Assembly (NCBI RefSeq): GCF_040730185.1 | Contig: NZ_CP160402.1 | Span: 558,001 to 622,000, forward strand | Reading direction: 5' to 3' | Length of the DNA: 64,000 bases | From: Streptomyces sp. Je 1-332 | GTDB lineage: Bacteria; Actinomycetota; Actinomycetes; Streptomycetales; Streptomycetaceae | Part shown: positions 31,033 through 40,260 of the stretch, one piece after another | Layout: each line of letters opens with the position of its first letter | Numbering within the stretch: position 1 is the first letter of the stretch | The notes under the pieces: model-generated | Database searches by the model: none | The model's input: the letters and a program-made list of their open reading frames with translations, nothing else | Told to the model about the DNA's origin: nothing | Made by a program: the position numbers and the translations under genes

Positions 31033-32535
31033 TCAGTGACCGGTGAGTTCGCCGCTGAGCTTCTCGTGGAGCTGGGCACTCGGCCTGTTCAGGCCGATGA
31101 TCTCGACCGTCTTGCCGCGCTGGGCGTACTTGGTCTCGATCGCGTCCAGGGCCGCGACGGACGAGGCGTCCCAGATGTGGGCGGCCGTGAGATCGACGAT
31201 GACCTTGTCGGGGTCCCCTGCGTAGTCGAACTGTCCGACGAGGTCGTTGGCGGAGGCGAAGAACAGCGCGCCGGTCACCGCGTACGTGACGTTGCCGTCG
31301 TCCTTGTCGGTGGTGGCGGTGACCTCGGCGAGGTGGGCGACGCGCCTGGCGAAGATGACCATGGCGGTGACGGATCCCGCCACCACGCCGACGGCGAGGT
31401 TGTGCGTGGCGACCACGCAGGCCACGGTGACGACCATGACCGTGATCTCGCCGGCGGGCATCCGCTTCAGCGTCTTCGGCGCGATGGAGTGCCAGTCGAA
31501 GGTCGCGAAGCAGACCATCACCATCACGGCGACCAGGGCGGCCATGGGGATGTCGGAGACGACGGGTCCGAAGACGATGCACAGGACCATCAGGAAGGCG
31601 CCGGCGAGGAAGGTGGACAGGCGGGTGCGGGCCCCGGACACCTTCACGTTGATCATCGTCTGCCCGATCATGGCGCAGCCGCCCATGCCGCCGAAGAAGC
31701 CGGTGACGATGTTGGCGATGCCCTGGCCGATGGACTCGCGGGTCTTGGAGGAGCGGGTGTCGGTGATGTCGTCGACGAGCTTGGCGGTCATCAGGGACTC
31801 CATCAGGCCGACCAGCGCCATGGCGAGCGCGTAGGGCGCGACGGTCGTCAACGTGTCCAGGGTGAACGGCACGTCGGGCAGGCCGGGCACCGGCAGGGAG
31901 GACGGCAGCTCGCCCTTGTCGCCGACGGTCGGCACCGCGATCCCGGCGGCGACCGTGATCGCGGTGAGGATCACGATGGACACGAGCGGGGCCGGGATCA
32001 CCTTGGTGACCTTCGGGAAGAACACCATGAGCGCGAGACCGCCGATGATCAACGGATAGACGGGCCACGGCACGTCGTGCATCTCGGGGACCTGAGCCAT
32101 GAAGATCAGGATGGCGAGGGAGTTGACGAAGCCGACCATCACGCTGCGGGGCACGAAACGCATCAGCTTGGCGACGCCTACGGTGCCGAGGACGATCTGG
32201 AAGACGCCGGCCAGGATGACGGCGGCGACCAGATAGCCGAGTCCGTGCTCGCGGTTGAGTGGCGCGATCACCAGGGCCACGGCGCCGGTCGCGGCGGAGA
32301 TCATCGCGCGGCGTCCGCCGACGAGCGAGATGGTCACGGCCATGGTGCAGGAGGCGAAGAGACCGATCGCGGGGTCGACCCCGGCGATGACGGAGAACGA
32401 GATCGCCTCGGGGATCAGCGCGAGCGCGACCACCAGGCCGGCGAGCACCTCGGTGCGCCAGACCTTCGGGTCCAGGAGCCAGTCGGGGCGCAGGTCACGC
32501 AGCCGGGCGGCCGGGGACGGTGCGGACGTGGACAA
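31033..32535 (-). CDS. SulP/SLC26 anion transporter with STAS domain
   Basis: 500 residues; TTG start at 32535, the only start that keeps the N-terminus at family length; the ribosome site (ACAGG) is weak. About 12 to 14 membrane segments, with family signatures ALIPEAISFSVIAGVDPAIGLFAS and NIVTGFFGGMGGCAMIGQTMINV. A shortened STAS domain follows (about 400-490, VIVDLTAAHIWDASSVAALDAIETKY). Usual substrates are sulfate, bicarbonate or dicarboxylates; not decidable here. Confidence 0.9.
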   Translation of the reverse strand: MSTSAPSPAARLRDLRPDWLLDPKVWRTEVLAGLVVALALIPEAISFSVIAGVDPAIGLFASCTMAVTISLVGGRRAMISAATGAVALVIAPLNREHGLGYLVAAVILAGVFQIVLGTVGVAKLMRFVPRSVMVGFVNSLAILIFMAQVPEMHDVPWPVYPLIIGGLALMVFFPKVTKVIPAPLVSIVILTAITVAAGIAVPTVGDKGELPSSLPVPGLPDVPFTLDTLTTVAPYALAMALVGLMESLMTAKLVDDITDTRSSKTRESIGQGIANIVTGFFGGMGGCAMIGQTMINVKVSGARTRLSTFLAGAFLMVLCIVFGPVVSDIPMAALVAVMVMVCFATFDWHSIAPKTLKRMPAGEITVMVVTVACVVATHNLAVGVVAGSVTAMVIFARRVAHLAEVTATTDKDDGNVTYAVTGALFFASANDLVGQFDYAGDPDKVIVDLTAAHIWDASSVAALDAIETKYAQRGKTVEIIGLNRPSAQLHEKLSGELTGH

Positions 32536-32748
32536 GAGAGGTACCTGTCATGCTCGGGCAGCGCCGGGCATCACCCTGGGCGTGCGAAGGGAAAGTGGGC
32601 CGAGAACGCCGCTCTCGACAGCTGCGACACGGCGGGGGCTCGGAAGGCTCCCGCACCCGGGAGCGGGGAGAGCGCTCGGGCCGAGGCCGGCGTCCGCCGG
32701 CCCACCCTAACGCTACGGTAGAGATCGAGGGTGGCTCCCCCGTCGGCC

Positions 32749-33972
32749 TCAGACGCCGGCGCCCTTGCCGATGTAGATCTCGGCGAAAGCGGCCGCGGCG
32801 GCCGGTGAGCCGAGGATTCTGCGTAGCCGGGCGGCAGCGGTGCCCGCCTCGAACGGGACACCCGAGGACGCCCCGTGCAGGAGTTCCGAGAGCCACTGGG
32901 AGAACTCCTGGTACTGCCACACCGGCGGCAGACAGGCGTCCGAGTATCCACTCAGCTCGCTGGCGTTGCCTTCCGCGCAGTAGGCGACGAGGGCGTCGCC
33001 CAGCAGGAAGGCGTCGTGCAGCGCCAGGTTCATTCCCTTCGCGGCGATCGGAGCGGCGAGGTGCGCGGCGTCGCCCGCGAGGTAGAGGTGCCCGTGGGAC
33101 ATGGGCTCCACGACGTAGTTGTGCATGTCGAGGACGCGCTTCTCGATCAGACGCCCCTCGGTGAGCGGCGGCGTCCCCGCCACCGTGAGGCGGGCGTGCA
33201 GCTCGGACCAGACACGCTCGTGCGGCCAGTTCTCGGGGTCGTCGCCGGGCGGGCACTCGAGGTAGTAGCGGGTGACCTGGGGGCTTCGTGCCATGTGGGC
33301 GGCGAAGCCGCGCGGGTGGATCCCGAAGACGACACAGTCCGATGAGGGTGGTGCCTCCGCGAGGAGGGCGAGCCAGCCGATGCCGTAGTCGTGCCGGGCG
33401 ACGGTGGCCCGCTCCGCACCCAGGTAGGTGCGCGTGACACCGCGCGCCCCGTCGCAGCCCGCGACGGCGTCGCAGTCGATGCGTGTGCGCTCGCCCGTCT
33501 CGCGGTCGGTGTACGACACCGAGGGGTGGTCCGTGTCGATGTCGTGCAGTGCCACGTCGCGTACGCCGAAGCGGATGTCCCCGCCCGCCTCGTCGGCGTA
33601 GGAGCGCACCAGATCCGTCACCAACAGGGGCTGGGGGTAGACGAAATGGCGGTGCCCGGAGAGCTCGCCGTACGCGAACCGGTGGCGCTCCCCGGCCCAT
33701 CGGAATTCGCACTCGCCGTGCGTCTGCGCGCGGGCGAGGAGCCGCTCGGCGAGTCCCCGCTGTTCCAGAGCGCGCACCGCCCATTCCTCGATGAAGCCCG
33801 CGCGGGGCCGCTGTTCGATGAACTCTCGGCTCTCCGTCTCGAGAACCACGCAGTCGACGGAGGCGGCACGCAGGATGTTGGCGACGGTGAGGCCAGCCGG
33901 TCCTGCTCCCACGACGACGACGCGGGCACGCCGTGGCGGCGTGGAGGGCTCGGGAGTTGCGGCGAGGTTCAT
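32749..33972 (-). CDS. pobA: 4-hydroxybenzoate 3-monooxygenase-like flavoprotein
   Basis: 407 residues from ATG 33972. Converts 4-hydroxybenzoate to protocatechuate with FAD, NAD(P)H and O2. Motifs: GAGPAGLTVANIL (FAD), EQRPRAGFIEE (the RAG motif next to the isoalloxazine in PobA), CDGARG (FAD/NADPH) and LAGDAAHLAAPIAAKGMNLAL. Length agrees with PobA. No protocatechuate pathway genes are adjacent. The start has no ribosome site, but a -10-like CATAAT lies 6 bases upstream, suggesting a leaderless message. Confidence 0.85.
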   Translation of the reverse strand: MNLAATPEPSTPPRRARVVVVGAGPAGLTVANILRAASVDCVVLETESREFIEQRPRAGFIEEWAVRALEQRGLAERLLARAQTHGECEFRWAGERHRFAYGELSGHRHFVYPQPLLVTDLVRSYADEAGGDIRFGVRDVALHDIDTDHPSVSYTDRETGERTRIDCDAVAGCDGARGVTRTYLGAERATVARHDYGIGWLALLAEAPPSSDCVVFGIHPRGFAAHMARSPQVTRYYLECPPGDDPENWPHERVWSELHARLTVAGTPPLTEGRLIEKRVLDMHNYVVEPMSHGHLYLAGDAAHLAAPIAAKGMNLALHDAFLLGDALVAYCAEGNASELSGYSDACLPPVWQYQEFSQWLSELLHGASSGVPFEAGTAAARLRRILGSPAAAAAFAEIYIGKGAGV

Positions 33973-33978
33973 CCGGGA

Positions 33979-33984
33979 ATTATG
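33979..33984 (-). promoter_or_regulatory. Candidate -10 element of pobA (leaderless)
   Basis: On the minus strand CATAAT is followed by TCCCGG and then the ATG of pobA. Transcription from this element would begin at or next to the start codon, which agrees with the absence of a ribosome site. No clear -35 is seen. Confidence 0.4.
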
Positions 33985-34169
33985 ACGGGGACACGACCAG
34001 AGGACGACGCCGGACGGCCCTTCTCGGATGTGGTGCGACAATCTGCCCGAGACAACGCCCCGTGCCCCTTCTCCGGATCTCCGGTGCGTCGGTCTCGTTG
34101 CGGGAGGCGCCGGTCACGAACGTCCCCGGGGCAGCGGCGCCCCGGCGGACCGGCGGTGGGGAGGAATCG

Positions 34170-34583
34170 ATGGTGGTGGAGTGGCGGTACATCGCCAAGG
34201 GCGTACGGGTCGTTCCCGAACCTGTGGCCACGCCCTTCATCTGGACGGGAGCCTACGCGGGCGCCTTCGTGCTGGTGACGGTGCTCGATCTGCTCGGTGC
34301 GCTCGACCGCACGGGGATCGCGCTCGCGGCTCTCTCCGTCCTTGCCGCGCTGCTGGGGGTGCGTGGCCGTTTCATCGCTGCGCCGGGGACGGCCCTGTTG
34401 TGCTGGATGCTCCTGAACTTCTTCGCCGCGCATCCCATCGGGGAGATCTCCTGGGCCGGGAACCGGGACCCCGAGTGGATCACCTGCCTGCTGGCCGCGG
34501 CGCTGGTCGGCACGACGGCGGGACGCGTGCTGCATGCCCGCGCCGCGTACCGCCGCGTGAGCCCGTACGACGGCACGGGCTGA
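34170..34583 (+). CDS. Small integral membrane protein
   Basis: 137 residues from ATG 34170, with GGGGAGG 6-12 bases upstream. After a basic N-terminus ([20 protein letters not shown]) there are four hydrophobic segments (roughly residues 20-42, 47-65, 70-87, 100-120). No recognised family. Divergent from pobA; it precedes the chloramphenicol phosphotransferase gene by 49 bp on the same strand. Confidence 0.75.
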   Translation: MVVEWRYIAKGVRVVPEPVATPFIWTGAYAGAFVLVTVLDLLGALDRTGIALAALSVLAALLGVRGRFIAAPGTALLCWMLLNFFAAHPIGEISWAGNRDPEWITCLLAAALVGTTAGRVLHARAAYRRVSPYDGTG

Positions 34584-34632
34584 CCGGCGAAATGCGTTTC
34601 CCGCGGCGCCGTACTGCTTCTACTGTGGCGCC

Positions 34633-35166
34633 GTGACAACTCAAGTGATCGTCCTCAACGGCGGTTCCAGCTCCGGGAAGTCCGGCATCGCACGGTGTCT
34701 GCAGGCGGTGCTGCCCGATCCGTGGCTTGCCTTCGGCTGCGACACGCTGGTCGACGCGATGCCCGCGTCCCTGCGGACCGCGTCGGAGGGAATCGAGTTC
34801 GGCGCCGACGGTGGGGTGATCGTCGGCGCCGGCTTCCGGGCGCTGGAGGCGGCGTGGATCGAGGGAATCGCGACGATGGCCCGGGCGGGCGCCAGGGTCA
34901 TCGTCGACGAGGTCTTCCTCGGCGGTGCGGCGTCGCAGGAGCGGTGGCGCGAGTCCCTCGGTGATCTGGGGGTGTTGTGGGTCGGCGTCCGCTGTGACAG
35001 CACGGTCGCCGCCGGCCGGGAGACGGCGCGAGGCGACCGGGTGGCCGGAATGGCCGCCTCGCAGGCCGAGGTGGTCCACCACGGCGTGCACTACGACATG
35101 GAAGTGGACACCACGCGCACCGAGTCCCTGGAATGCGCGCGAGCCATCGCCGCCCGAGTCGACTGA
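34633..35166 (+). CDS. cpt: Chloramphenicol 3-O-phosphotransferase
   Basis: 177 residues from GTG 34633. P-loop GGSSSGKS at residues 10-17; [10 protein letters not shown] follows with the Asp that acts as catalytic base in the Streptomyces venezuelae enzyme (Asp37). The stretches [49 protein letters not shown] and [10 protein letters not shown] align along the whole length of that protein, which has 178 residues. It phosphorylates the primary hydroxyl of chloramphenicol, giving resistance. No chloramphenicol biosynthesis genes are nearby. A 15-bp-stem terminator follows. Confidence 0.88.
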   Translation: MTTQVIVLNGGSSSGKSGIARCLQAVLPDPWLAFGCDTLVDAMPASLRTASEGIEFGADGGVIVGAGFRALEAAWIEGIATMARAGARVIVDEVFLGGAASQERWRESLGDLGVLWVGVRCDSTVAAGRETARGDRVAGMAASQAEVVHHGVHYDMEVDTTRTESLECARAIAARVD

Positions 35167-35232
35167 TCTGCCGCGCAGCCTCGGGAGCATTCAGCGGTGC
35201 AGAGGTGTTGGTCGTTTTCAGGAACAGCTGAA

Positions 35233-35267
35233 TGGCGCCCGAGGCAGTAAATGCCTCGGGCGCCATC
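35233..35267. terminator. Strong bidirectional hairpin
   Basis: ATGGCGCCCGAGGCA and TGCCTCGGGCGCCAT are perfect 15-bp arms around GTAAA. It lies between the convergent cpt and PRC-barrel genes and can serve both. Confidence 0.88.
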
Positions 35268-35316
35268 GGTTTCAGTGGGGCGGCGTGGTCACGCCCCGGT
35301 CATGCCTTCGCGAGGA

Positions 35317-35673
35317 TCAGTGACCCGGGCCGAGACCGCCGTAGTAGCCACCGATCTGGTCTCGGTAGGCGGGGTCGCCCAGGTGCTTTTCCTTGTCGAA
35401 CTCGGGCGCTTCCTTGATCTGCTCCTTGGTACGCGAGACCAGGATCTTCCGCGCCTCGTGGTCGATGGCGGTGACGGTGCTCGCAGGCAGCAGCACCTCC
35501 TTGCCGAAGATCCACACCCCGGTGTCGACGACGATGTACTGGTTGGCGACCTCGTTCGAGTGCTTGTCGACCTTGCCGATGTGACCGTCCGCGGCCTCGA
35601 CCTTGTAACCCGTCAGGTCGGCGTCCGGGCCGTGACCGGCGGTCGGGGTGTAGCTCCAGATTTCGTTGCTCAC
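35317..35673 (-). CDS. PRC-barrel domain protein
   Basis: 118 residues from GTG 35673, with GAGGAG about 7 bases upstream. The PRC-barrel fold is seen in LTGYKVEAADGHIGKVDK, QYIVVDTGVWIFGKEVLLPASTVTAID and KILVSRTKEQIKEAP. Found in photosynthetic reaction-centre H subunits and RimM, and as free-standing stress-related proteins in Streptomyces. Role unknown; cytoplasmic. Confidence 0.88.
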   Translation of the reverse strand: MSNEIWSYTPTAGHGPDADLTGYKVEAADGHIGKVDKHSNEVANQYIVVDTGVWIFGKEVLLPASTVTAIDHEARKILVSRTKEQIKEAPEFDKEKHLGDPAYRDQIGGYYGGLGPGH

Positions 35674-35818
35674 GAGAACTCCTCAATTGGTTTTCCCTGA
35701 AAAGCAGGGATTCAAATAACGCGAGGAGATGATCAACCTCCACACATCGGGTGCCCTGCCGGAAAGAGCCCAAACAGAAACTTCAGGCCGTCTCACCTCG
35801 GCTGTTTCCGCCGTGGTG

Positions 35819-37867
35819 TCACAGCAAGTCGCGGGGCACCGTTTCATTCCAGGTACGCGAGAAAACCCGCCTGTCACCCTCGTAACCGTCCAGGGTGGCG
35901 TCCACCCGGAAGTTGTCCTCGTCGCAACTGAGCACCGTGCGGGTCTCCACCCGTACGTCCCAGTCGTCGCGCCGGAAGGTCATCGTCCAGGTCGATTCGC
36001 CGGTGGCGGATGTGAAGTCCTCGGCCACGGAGGTGTAGCGCTCGTAGGCCCTGCGGCCGACGTCGAGGTTGATGTCCTCAAGGCGCATCGTCCCCCGGTC
36101 CTTGACGATCTCCAGCTCCGCGGCGTAGTCGACCAGGTCACGCTTGACCTGCCAGCGCGACTCGGGTGGGGAGAGCTGAACGGGAGACCTCGGCCGGGTC
36201 CCTTCCGGCTCGTCGAAGGGCTGGTCCGGCAACGCGTCGGGCTCCGCCAGCGGGCGGACCGGGAGCGTCAGGGTGCTCGATGTCTCGTACACGGTCAGGA
36301 GTACCGGCTTCGGCGGCGGCCAGGCCAGCGGCCAGTACGAGGTGGAGAGGGACAGGCGGATGCGGTGCCCGGGCGGGAAGGCCTGGGCGACGCCGTTGAG
36401 CGGGATGACCGCGCGGTAGCGGCGCCCCGGTTCGAGCGGACGCGGATCGCCGTGTGCCTCACTGCGGGTGAGGTTCAGCAGCCCGTAGCTGACCCGGGTG
36501 GCACTGCCGTCCGGGGCCACGTCGGACAGGCGGGCAGCAACCATGGCGACGGGTTCGTTGACGCTCAGGTCGAGCTCGACGCTGGGCGAGCCGAGGATCT
36601 CCGTGCGCTCGGTCAGCTGGTCGGTCTGGAAGACCAGCGAGCCGCCGTCCTCCTCACGCTGGTCGTAGGGCAGGTCCGGGGGCGCGTTGTAGGAGGCCCA
36701 CTTTCCGCCGAACTGGCCTACGGACAACGGTGATTGGACGGAGAGGCCCTCGTCGGGGCCGACGGCGTCCGCCGGAGCGTCGCTCTGGTCGACCGGCTCG
36801 GACAGACCGTGGCGTGTGAGGCGCCGCACGACGGGTTTGATGTGCGGGGAGGGCCAGGACGGCTCCCCCACCCAGCGGCCCGGACGTTCCTCGTACGACG
36901 TGGAGGGCGGGACGCTGTCCTGCATCCACGTCCGCAGCATCGGTCCTTCCATGACGCCGTTGTCGACGCCCTTGAGCCAGTGGTCCCACCAGCGCACCAC
37001 TTCCTGGAGATAGCCGATGGCCGGGCCCGGTTCGCCCAGGTGCGGGAACTTGTGGGACCAGGGGCCGATCAGGCCCTTGCGCGGCACGTCCAGGTTGCCG
37101 AGCAGCCGTGTCACGGCGTTCGAGTAGCCGTCCGCCCAGCCGCTCGACGCGAGGACGGGGCAGCGTACGGCCTGGTAGTCCTCGCAGACCGATGCGTGCC
37201 GCCAGTAGTCGTCGCGGCGCTGGTGCTTGAGCCATTCGAGCACCCAGGGGCGGGTGCCCTCCATCCGCTCGTGCCACATGTCGCGCCACCGGTCACCGAC
37301 CATGGCCGGGTCCGGCGGCATGGTGCCGTAGGCGAACATGGTGCCCGCCTCGGCGAGGTTGTCGGACAGCAGCTGGCCGCCCATGTAGTGCATGTCGTCG
37401 GCGTACCGGTCGTCGGTGAAGGACGCGATGACGATGGCACGCAGACTCTCCGGCTGTCGCGCGGCGACCTGGAGCGCGGCGAACGCGCCCCAGGAGATCC
37501 CCATCATGCCGGTGGTGCCGTCACACCAGGGCTGGTCGGCGAGCCAGGCCAGGACGTCCTCGGCGTCGGTCTGCTCCTGCTCCAGGTACTCGTCCTTGAG
37601 CACCCCTTCGGAATCACCGGTGCCGCGCAGGTCCACGCGGACGCAGGCGTAGCCGTGCCCGGCGATGTAGGGGTGGTGGATGGAGTCGCGCTCGGCGGTG
37701 AGATCGCGCTGACGGTAGGGGATGTACTCCAGGACCGCCGGGACGGGTTCCTGGTCGGAGGACGTCGGCCGCCAGATGCGGGCCGCGAGGCGGGTTCCGT
37801 CCGCCACGGGGATGCTGACGTTCTCCTCTTCCTTGGTCTCGTACGGAAGGTCGCTCACATAGCGCAA
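35819..37867 (-). CDS. CocE/NonD family hydrolase (X-Pro dipeptidyl-peptidase-like)
   Basis: 682 residues. Alpha/beta hydrolase with helical cap and C-terminal jelly-roll (X-Pro dipeptidyl peptidase C-terminal domain). Catalytic triad: Ser in MGISWGAFAA (near 125), Asp in SSGWADGYSN (near 245), His in GPWSHKFPH (near 275). YIPYRQRD and VRVDLRGTGDSEG are family motifs. No signal peptide. The ATP-grasp gene ends 39 bp upstream on the same strand, so the two form an operon: one enzyme likely builds an amide or ester bond and the other cleaves one. Confidence 0.9.
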   Translation of the reverse strand: MRYVSDLPYETKEEENVSIPVADGTRLAARIWRPTSSDQEPVPAVLEYIPYRQRDLTAERDSIHHPYIAGHGYACVRVDLRGTGDSEGVLKDEYLEQEQTDAEDVLAWLADQPWCDGTTGMMGISWGAFAALQVAARQPESLRAIVIASFTDDRYADDMHYMGGQLLSDNLAEAGTMFAYGTMPPDPAMVGDRWRDMWHERMEGTRPWVLEWLKHQRRDDYWRHASVCEDYQAVRCPVLASSGWADGYSNAVTRLLGNLDVPRKGLIGPWSHKFPHLGEPGPAIGYLQEVVRWWDHWLKGVDNGVMEGPMLRTWMQDSVPPSTSYEERPGRWVGEPSWPSPHIKPVVRRLTRHGLSEPVDQSDAPADAVGPDEGLSVQSPLSVGQFGGKWASYNAPPDLPYDQREEDGGSLVFQTDQLTERTEILGSPSVELDLSVNEPVAMVAARLSDVAPDGSATRVSYGLLNLTRSEAHGDPRPLEPGRRYRAVIPLNGVAQAFPPGHRIRLSLSTSYWPLAWPPPKPVLLTVYETSSTLTLPVRPLAEPDALPDQPFDEPEGTRPRSPVQLSPPESRWQVKRDLVDYAAELEIVKDRGTMRLEDINLDVGRRAYERYTSVAEDFTSATGESTWTMTFRRDDWDVRVETRTVLSCDEDNFRVDATLDGYEGDRRVFSRTWNETVPRDLL

Positions 37868-37906
37868 GCCGGGTCGCTCCTTCGTGGTGCGGAGGGTGTT
37901 CGCGGT

Positions 37907-39211
37907 TCAGTCGTTCTTCGTGTCGCGACCACCCGGTTCGGCCTCGTCGAAGGTGAGGCCCAGGGCGGCCACGCACTGGTCGTACTTGGCCCGTATGTCC
38001 TCCTCGCTCTCCCCGCCCGTGAAGATGTGAGCCAGCTCGTAGCTGTAGCTGTCCTGTTCGGACGCGTCCGACAGGCGCTGCCCCTCCTCGACCACCACGT
38101 CGACGCGCACGCCGGGGATACGCCGCTCGATGCTCTCGATGTCCTTGCGGGAGGGCACGTTGTGGACCGTGGCGTCGGCGAACCAGCGGTAGTACCACTT
38201 GGCGGCCGTCTTGTACTCGCCCTGGCGGAACGGCAGTTCGGGGTCCTTGCCGAGCGCGAGGCTCAGCATGCAGTGGTGGTTGGGCACTCCGTCGACGTAC
38301 TCGAACAACTCCGCGTGCGACTGGGAGTGGCGGGGATTGATCTCGAGCAGGTTGATCGAGTCGGTCCGCGGGTCGTAGAAGTACTCGATGCTGAAGGTCG
38401 CCGCGTCCATGCCGATCTGCCGCATGACCTTCTCGGACACGTCCCGGAGCCGTTCGAGCACGGGCTCGGGGAGAGTGGAGGGGTACTGGTGGCGCAGGAA
38501 GCACGGCGAGTCGGGGTACTGGATCGAGTCGAGGACGCCGTAGACGGTGACCTCGCCCTCGTGGACGTACCCCTCGATCGCGACCTGGATGCCGCTCAGG
38601 GCGCCTTCGGCCAGGCACACCTGGCCGCCCACGTCGGCCATCTCCGGGGGCAGCTCGACGCGGGCGAGGATGTCCTCGAAGGGCCGCCCGATGCGCCCCA
38701 TCCCCTCACGGATGCGGTCGGCCGCCTCCGTGAACTCGGTCTGGTCCTTGACCCCGTATGCCAGTTCCGACGAGTACGACAGCGCCGGCTTGAGCCACAT
38801 CGGGAAGTCCATGCCCTCGGGAGGCTTGGGATCGGCGCTTTCCATGTCGACCCGGCCGAACGGCGGGTGCGCGTCGGTGACCCGCCGCTGCTCCAGTCGG
38901 CTCCAGTACTTGTGCTCGCACTTGACCACGGAATCCAGACTGGTGCTGCGCGTGCCATACCGCTCGGCGAGAATCGGGATGAGCGTGCTGACGGGGAAGT
39001 CCCAGTAGCCGACGATCGCGTCGATGTGGCCGTCGAACGCGTCGAGGATCTGTTCGGCCTTGGTGAGCAGAGCGGGGACCGACACCTCGCCGCTCTGCAG
39101 CTCGTCGACGGTGAGCAGGGGGTGAAAGACGTAGTCCTGTGCGTTCGGCACCGCTCGCAGTGTCGGCAGGTTGGCCTCGTCGAGGCCGAGCACGAAGATG
39201 TTGTACGGCAT
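37907..39211 (-). CDS. ATP-grasp ligase
   Basis: 434 residues from ATG 39211, with AAAGG about 8 bases upstream. N-terminal pre-ATP-grasp region MPYNIFVLGLDE, then ATP-grasp subdomains with FPMWLKPALSYSSELAYGV (ATP-binding Lys), VAIEGYVHEGEVTVYGVLD and the metal-binding EINPRHSQSHAELFEYVDG. ATP-grasp enzymes join a carboxylate to an amine or thiol through an acyl phosphate; substrate unknown. It is followed by a CocE-type hydrolase in the same operon. Confidence 0.88.
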   Translation of the reverse strand: MPYNIFVLGLDEANLPTLRAVPNAQDYVFHPLLTVDELQSGEVSVPALLTKAEQILDAFDGHIDAIVGYWDFPVSTLIPILAERYGTRSTSLDSVVKCEHKYWSRLEQRRVTDAHPPFGRVDMESADPKPPEGMDFPMWLKPALSYSSELAYGVKDQTEFTEAADRIREGMGRIGRPFEDILARVELPPEMADVGGQVCLAEGALSGIQVAIEGYVHEGEVTVYGVLDSIQYPDSPCFLRHQYPSTLPEPVLERLRDVSEKVMRQIGMDAATFSIEYFYDPRTDSINLLEINPRHSQSHAELFEYVDGVPNHHCMLSLALGKDPELPFRQGEYKTAAKWYYRWFADATVHNVPSRKDIESIERRIPGVRVDVVVEEGQRLSDASEQDSYSYELAHIFTGGESEEDIRAKYDQCVAALGLTFDEAEPGGRDTKND

Positions 39212-39430
39212 GGCGCCCTTTCGTCGTGGGGTGCCACAGCTGTGTTGCTGGGTGGCAGGACTGGCCGCGTACCCACAGCACAGTGGCGCAATCACCACCC
39301 CTCTCCCGCATCGGCACCGCTCCCGTGTCCGGCGACGCCGGGCGGGCGCCGCACGTGTGTTTCACGGTTCGTCGGGCACCAGGGACGGACGACAGTCGCG
39401 GGAGCGAGCCCCGAGCACCAAAAGGAACCC
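39212..39430. other. Divergent promoter region
   Basis: 219 bp between the ATP-grasp gene (minus) and the methyltransferase operon (plus). I see no frame with a ribosome site and no strong inverted repeat. Confidence 0.5.
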
Positions 39431-39580
39431 ATGAGGCCAGAGGGACACGCAGTCGGCCCGGCATGTCACCGTGCGTCATCACTCGAGTGGTGGGCGGCGC
39501 TGGAACAGCGGAGGGTGGTGGGAGGGCGGAGCAAGGAGGGAAACCGCCCGGCCGGCCCCAGAACGACCGGAGGTGCGTGA
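39431..39580 (+). CDS. Putative 49-residue first protein of the methyltransferase operon
   Basis: Starts at ATG 39431, with AAAGGA 5-10 bases upstream; it ends TGA overlapping the methyltransferase ATG (TGATG at 39578-39582). The product begins MRPEGHAVGPACHR, carries a central SLEWWAALEQRRVV helix and a Gly/Arg/Pro-rich tail. No family recognised. Coupling to the next gene supports it being translated, but it could be only a leader. Confidence 0.45.
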   Translation: MRPEGHAVGPACHRASSLEWWAALEQRRVVGGRSKEGNRPAGPRTTGGA

Positions 39581-40260
39581 TGATCGCCGATACGACAGCG
39601 GGTGCGGCACCGGGACGTCTGCTGACCCTTCCCGGGGTCTACGCACCGCAGGACGACACGGGCCTCCTCGCCCGCGCCCTCTGCCGCGAGGACATCGGGC
39701 CGGGCACGGACGTACTGGACCTCGGCACCGGCAGTGGCGCGCTGGCCGTTCACGCGGCGCGGCTCGGCGCCCGGGTGACGGCGGTGGACATAGCCCGGCG
39801 GGCCGTCCTGACCGCCCGGCTCAACGCGCTGGCGGCGCGGCAGCGCGTCACCGTGCTGCGGGGCGACCTCACGGCCGCCGTACCGGGTCGGTCCTACGAC
39901 TTCGTGGCGAGCAATCCCCCCTACGTGCCCTCCCCCTCCGGCCGGCTGCCGCGGCGCGGTGCGGCCCGTGCCTGGGATGCCGGGCACGACGGCCGCGCGG
40001 TGGTCGACAGGATCTGTGACGCGGCGCCGCAAGTGCTGCGCCCCGGAGGCGTGTTGCTCATGGTCCACTCGGCTCTGTGCGGAACCGACGAGACGCTGCG
40101 GCGCCTGTCGAAGGCAGGCCTGGAGACCTCGGTCGCCGACCGTGCCCTGATACCGCTCGGTCCTGTCCTGCGCTCGCGCCTGGCATTCCTGCGCGGTCAG
40201 GGTCTCCTGGGGGACGAGGACTTGGAAGAACTGGTGGTCATCCGTGCCGAACGCACCTGA
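39580..40260 (+). CDS. HemK2/MTQ2-like N5-glutamine-type methyltransferase
   Basis: 226 residues from ATG 39580, with GGAGG 6-10 bases upstream. SAM-binding motif VLDLGTGSGALAVHAA near residue 46, acidic motif AVDIARRAV, and the catalytic NPPYVPSP motif near 113 that marks methyltransferases acting on a planar nitrogen (glutamine or nucleobase). Shorter than PrmC, as it lacks the N-terminal helical domain. The next gene starts inside it (17-bp overlap), so it is coupled to the CDGSH gene. It may methylate a protein or a small molecule made with the diiron enzyme. Confidence 0.85.
   Translation: MIADTTAGAAPGRLLTLPGVYAPQDDTGLLARALCREDIGPGTDVLDLGTGSGALAVHAARLGARVTAVDIARRAVLTARLNALAARQRVTVLRGDLTAAVPGRSYDFVASNPPYVPSPSGRLPRRGAARAWDAGHDGRAVVDRICDAAPQVLRPGGVLLMVHSALCGTDETLRRLSKAGLETSVADRALIPLGPVLRSRLAFLRGQGLLGDEDLEELVVIRAERT

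Noticed and set aside
32495..32552. Short minus-strand frame MTGTSLVHVRTVPGRPAA overlapping the SulP start
   Set aside because: No ribosome site and no clear coupling; the overlap with the TTG start of the transporter is probably accidental.
31033..33972. Protocatechuate degradation cluster around pobA
   Set aside because: None of the neighbouring genes belongs to that pathway; the intradiol dioxygenase at 47764 is exported and 14 kb away.
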